Shown: one piece after another, positions 5,545-7,947 of the stretch | Layout of the letters: each line of letters opens with the position of its first letter | Numbering within the stretch: the stretch's first letter is position 1 | Origin: an uncultured Gaiellaceae bacterium | GTDB lineage: Bacteria > Actinomycetota > Thermoleophilia > Gaiellales > Gaiellaceae | Length of the DNA stretch: 7,947 nucleotides | Direction: 5' to 3' | Assembly (NCBI GenBank): GCA_955652075.1 | Contig: CATPAS010000300.1 | Location: 1 to 7,947 of the forward strand | Position numbers and translations under genes: made by a program | The notes under the pieces: generated by a model | The model's input: the letters and a program-made list of their open reading frames with translations, nothing else | Database searches by the model: none | Told to the model about the DNA's origin: nothing

Positions 5545-7631
5545 GGCGCATCCGGCTCCGCTTCCTCGATCAGCTCCGAGACGACGGGAGGCATGTCGAG
5601 CGTCGTCGGGATCAGGTAATCGGTGAAGCTCGCATTCGTGATCAGTCCGTCCCGGGTCTGGATCTCCTCCATCAGCGCGAGGCCCAACCCTTGCGCCGTG
5701 CCGCCTTCGATCTGCCCACGTACAGCCTGGGGGTTGACCGCCTTACCGACGTCCTGGGCCGTCCCGATCCAGACGACTCGCGTCAGTCCGAGCTCGACGT
5801 CGACCTCCAGGACGACGCGCATGGCGGCACACGCGTACGCCACGTGCGCGCGCTCCCCGGTCACTTGGCCGGTGTCCGGATCGAGAGGCGTCGTGCGTGG
5901 ATGGCGGTAGATCCGCTCGACGTCGACCTCCCCGCCGCCCCTCTTCTCCCGCTCCTCCAGCGCCGCCCGGCAAGCGTCACGCACGGCACCGGAGGCCATC
6001 CACGTCATTCGCGAAGCCGATGCCGAGCCGGCGGAGTCGACGCTCGCCGTTGTGTGCGGTGCAAGCACGACGTCGACCATGCCGAGCTCGGTGCGCGCGA
6101 CCTGGAGAATGACGTTCGCAACTCCCTGGCCCACCTCGGCGGCCGCGCAATGGACCACGGCGCTGCCGTCGGCGTGGATCTGGACTCTCGCCGCCGTGTA
6201 GTCGTCGAAGCCTTCCGAGTAACCGATGTTCTTGAAGCCGACGGCGAAGCCGACTCCGCGCCTCACGCCTTCGCCGCGTGTCGTGTTACCCGAGCCGCCG
6301 GGAAGGCGCATGGGATCACGGGGGAGCTCCTCGGGCTCGGGAACGTCGAGCGCCGCCGCGCGGCGAATGACGTCCGCGACGGGAAGCGTCCCGGTGATCT
6401 TCTGTCCGGTCGGCAGCGAGCCGCCCGGTCCGAGTGCGTTCAGCAACCGCAGCTCGATCGGATCGATGTCGAGCGCGTACGCGAGCTTGTCCATCTGCGC
6501 TTCGTGGGCGAAGCAGACCTGGACGGCCCCGAATCCACGCATGGCACCGCACGGTGGGTTGTTCGTGTAGACACACGTGCTCTCGATCAGCGCGTTGTCG
6601 ACCGCGTACGGCCCGACCGCGAATGAGGCTGCGTTGGACGTGACCGCCGTCGAGCTCGACGCGTACGCACCGCCGTCGAGGAGTATGCGCACACGGACGT
6701 TGACGAGCCGCCCGTCACGGGTCGCACGGTGCTCGGCCCAGATCTTCGCGGGATGGCGATGAATGTGGCCGACGAAGGACTCCTCACGGTTGTAGACGAT
6801 CTTCACGGGACGGTTCGTGTGCAGGGCGAGCATTGCACCATGGATCTGCATCGACAGGTCCTCGCGTCCGCCAAACGCGCCGCCGACGCCGGCGAGGTGG
6901 ATGCGTACCTGCTCGGGCTTCAGGCTCAGGCACGGTGCAACCTGGTCGCGGTCGACGTGCAGCCATTGCGTCGCGACGTACACGTCGACGCCGCCCTCGC
7001 CGTCCGGCACCGCGAGCCCGGACTCGGGCCCGAGGAAGGCCTGGTCCTGGATCCCGACCTCGTAGACGCCGGAGATCGTCACGTCGCCCTCAGCGTCGGG
7101 ATCGCCGCGCCGGATCACGAGCGAGCGGACGATATTCGGGCGTGGATCGTCACGGTACCCGTGCCCCATCGTGGGCCGGTCCGGATGGAGCGGCTCCTCC
7201 TCGGTTGCACGTTCCGGGTCGACGACCGGCTCGAGCGGCTCGTACTCCACGCGAATCCGCTCGGCGGCGCGGCGCGCCTGCTCCGGATGCTCCGCGGCGA
7301 CGAGCGCGACCGGCTCCCCGAAGTAGCGCACGCGCTCGTAGGCGAGCACGGGCTGGTCCTGGAACTCGAGCCCGTAGCGCTTCTCGCCGGGCACATCCTC
7401 GTGCGTCAGCGCCGCGTGCACGCCCGGCATCCCGACCGCCTCGGAGATGTCGATGGACACGACGCGGGCGTGAGCGTGGGGACTGCGGACCGTGTGGCCC
7501 CAGAGCATTCCGGCAGCCTGCAGGTCGCTGGAGTAGGCGAATTCGCCGGTGACCTTGGGAATGCCGTCGACGCGCGGCACACTGTCGCCGACGCGACCGA
7601 GCTCCAGCTTCGGCGCCGCCGTCTCGCTCAT
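5412..7631 (-). CDS. pucD: Xanthine dehydrogenase, molybdopterin-binding subunit (PucD/XdhA-type)
   Basis: The product is 739 residues from ATG 7631, close to the usual 740-780. The N-terminal aldehyde oxidase/xanthine dehydrogenase a/b hammerhead starts at 'GDSVPRVDGIPKVTGEFAYS' and includes 'RYFGEPVALVAAE' (102-114). The molybdenum-cofactor domains carry 'QDQAFLGPESGLAVP' (195-209), 'ATQWLHVDRDQ' (220-230), 'GVGGAFGGRED' (248-258), 'NNPPCGAMRGFGAVQ' (357-371) and 'AEVGQG' (498-503). The catalytic glutamate is Glu704 in 'VKGVGEPP'. With 2Fe-2S and FAD partners it oxidises hypoxanthine/xanthine to urate. The 'FLGPESGLA' and 'ATQWLH' blocks match Gram-positive/actinobacterial xanthine dehydrogenases rather than CO dehydrogenase. 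The frame is open upstream to 7856, but that part is low-complexity and antisense-like, and it would overlap the 2Fe-2S gene. The ribosome site is weak (AAGAAAG). The FAD subunit is not in the window. Confidence 0.9.
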   Translation of the reverse strand: MSETAAPKLELGRVGDSVPRVDGIPKVTGEFAYSSDLQAAGMLWGHTVRSPHAHARVVSIDISEAVGMPGVHAALTHEDVPGEKRYGLEFQDQPVLAYERVRYFGEPVALVAAEHPEQARRAAERIRVEYEPLEPVVDPERATEEEPLHPDRPTMGHGYRDDPRPNIVRSLVIRRGDPDAEGDVTISGVYEVGIQDQAFLGPESGLAVPDGEGGVDVYVATQWLHVDRDQVAPCLSLKPEQVRIHLAGVGGAFGGREDLSMQIHGAMLALHTNRPVKIVYNREESFVGHIHRHPAKIWAEHRATRDGRLVNVRVRILLDGGAYASSSTAVTSNAASFAVGPYAVDNALIESTCVYTNNPPCGAMRGFGAVQVCFAHEAQMDKLAYALDIDPIELRLLNALGPGGSLPTGQKITGTLPVADVIRRAAALDVPEPEELPRDPMRLPGGSGNTTRGEGVRRGVGFAVGFKNIGYSEGFDDYTAARVQIHADGSAVVHCAAAEVGQGVANVILQVARTELGMVDVVLAPHTTASVDSAGSASASRMTWMASGAVRDACRAALEEREKRGGGEVDVERIYRHPRTTPLDPDTGQVTGERAHVAYACAAMRVVLEVDVELGLTRVVWIGTAQDVGKAVNPQAVRGQIEGGTAQGLGLALMEEIQTRDGLITNASFTDYLIPTTLDMPPVVSELIEEAEPDAPYGVKGVGEPPTVVSTAAIVAALRAATGRELSRVPVRPDDIVGL

Positions 7632-7670
7632 CGGCCGCTTTCTTGCCGATGAGCAGTGGAAGGGGCATCG

Positions 7671-7692
7671 GGGGAAACCGGGAGGTTTCCCC
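7671..7692. repeat. Inverted repeat A in the dehydrogenase operon spacer
   Basis: GGGGAAACC (7671-7679) and GGTTTCCCC (7684-7692) are perfect 9-bp arms around the loop GGGA. It lies 39 bp upstream of the start of the molybdopterin subunit gene and 1 bp from repeat B. It shares the core GGGAAAC/GTTTCCC with repeat B. No T-run follows on the minus strand, so it is not a standard intrinsic terminator. Confidence 0.75.
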
Positions 7693-7693
7693 G

Positions 7694-7744
7694 CTTCGGA
7701 GCTCGTGAGGGAAACATTGTTTCCCTCACGGCAGCGAGCCGAAG
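7694..7744. repeat. Inverted repeat B, long hairpin in the dehydrogenase operon spacer
   Basis: CGTGAGGGAAAC (7704-7715) and GTTTCCCTCACG (7719-7730) are perfect 12-bp arms around ATT. An outer stem CTTCGG (7694-7699) / CCGAAG (7739-7744) can extend it past a small asymmetric bulge. It begins 11 bp after the stop of the 2Fe-2S subunit gene on the minus strand. It could be an mRNA-stabilising or processing hairpin that sets subunit ratios, an attenuator, or a REP-like dispersed palindrome. Confidence 0.8.
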
Positions 7745-7755
7745 GCGAGCGACGC

Positions 7756-7947
7756 TCACAGCGCGGCCGCCGCCATTCGTACCGCGTCGAAGACCTTTGC
7801 GTAGCCCGTGCAACGGCAGAGGTTGCCCGAGAGCGCCTCGCGGATGTCGTCGTCACTCGGGTAGACGTTGCGCTTCAGAAGATCGACGGTCGCGACGACG
7901 AGCCCGGGTGTGCAGAACCCACACTGCACTGCGCCTGTGGCCACGAA
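7756..7947 (-). CDS. Xanthine dehydrogenase 2Fe-2S subunit (PucE/XdhC-type), C-terminal fragment
   Basis: Only the last 63 residues are in the window; the frame continues off the right edge (the codon at 7947-7945 is Phe). The visible part contains the second iron-sulfur cluster motif of the molybdenum hydroxylase small subunit: 'QCGFCTPG' near its start and 'NLCRCTGY' about 30 residues later, giving the C-x2-C...C-x-C pattern. The plant-type ferredoxin domain with the first cluster would lie outside. It passes electrons from the molybdenum site to FAD. It stops 124 bp before the molybdopterin subunit start, an unusually wide gap for this operon, filled by two inverted repeats. Confidence 0.9.
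   Translation of the reverse strand, partial: FVATGAVQCGFCTPGLVVATVDLLKRNVYPSDDDIREALSGNLCRCTGYAKVFDAVRMAAAAL

Noticed and set aside
6729..7652. Long plus-strand open frame (307 codons) antisense to the molybdopterin subunit gene
   Set aside because: Its composition is the complement-frame echo of the well-supported dehydrogenase, with no domain, ribosome site or hydrophobic pattern of its own.
7671..7744. CRISPR or intrinsic terminator reading of the paired palindromes
   Set aside because: There are only two units of different length with no spacers, so it is not CRISPR. No T-tract follows either hairpin and the next gene is an obligate partner subunit, so a full terminator is unlikely.
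7632..7856. Upstream extension of the molybdopterin subunit frame by 75 codons
   Set aside because: It is Arg/Ser-rich, overlaps the 2Fe-2S gene and crosses both palindromes. The conserved protein starts at ATG 7631.

Overview
The window is GC-rich chromosomal DNA, tightly packed and codon-biased, and looks like a high-GC actinobacterium. A Thermoleophilia/Gaiellales-type lineage is my best guess, from three things: the tandem DUF4389 membrane protein, the small Cys-containing lipoprotein, and start codons placed directly after -10-like hexamers with no Shine-Dalgarno (leaderless style). No rRNA, tRNA, CRISPR array, transposase or phage gene is visible. Function calls come from recognising motifs by eye, not from searches.

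Left part (1-1122): the 3' end of a SelT/SelW/SelH-type (Rdx) small thioredoxin-fold protein runs tail-to-tail into a two-repeat DUF4389 membrane protein on the minus strand. That gene diverges from a small secreted lipoprotein. The 19-bp divergent gap is symmetric: overlapping -10-like hexamers on the two strands each sit exactly 7 nt before a start codon.

Middle (1119-4796): three crotonase-superfamily (enoyl-CoA hydratase/isomerase) genes lie on the minus strand. The first is PaaG-like and monocistronic. It diverges from a plus-strand HtrA-type serine protease with one PDZ domain and no visible export signal. The other two follow an EthD-family gene in an overlapping minus-strand operon: EthD, then a crotonase resembling the ring-opening BamA/Oah group, then a canonical hydratase with both catalytic glutamates. 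The last gene lacks an ATG/GTG/TTG start at the right place and probably starts at ATT. Together these genes suggest acyl-CoA or aromatic/alicyclic acid catabolism.

Right part (4797-7947): a short divergent promoter region drives the EthD operon leftward and a VOC (glyoxalase-fold) gene rightward. The VOC stop overlaps the GTG start of what looks like a truncated YdcZ/DUF606-type DMT transporter, whose frame runs into the 3' end of a convergent xanthine dehydrogenase operon. That operon, on the minus strand and read from the right edge, has a 2Fe-2S subunit (partial), then a spacer with two strong inverted repeats sharing the core GGGAAAC/GTTTCCC, then the molybdopterin subunit. It would oxidise hypoxanthine/xanthine to urate in purine breakdown.

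I see no obviously new multi-gene system. The most unusual signals are the symmetric divergent promoter, the ATT start, the paired palindromes in the dehydrogenase operon and the transporter remnant.
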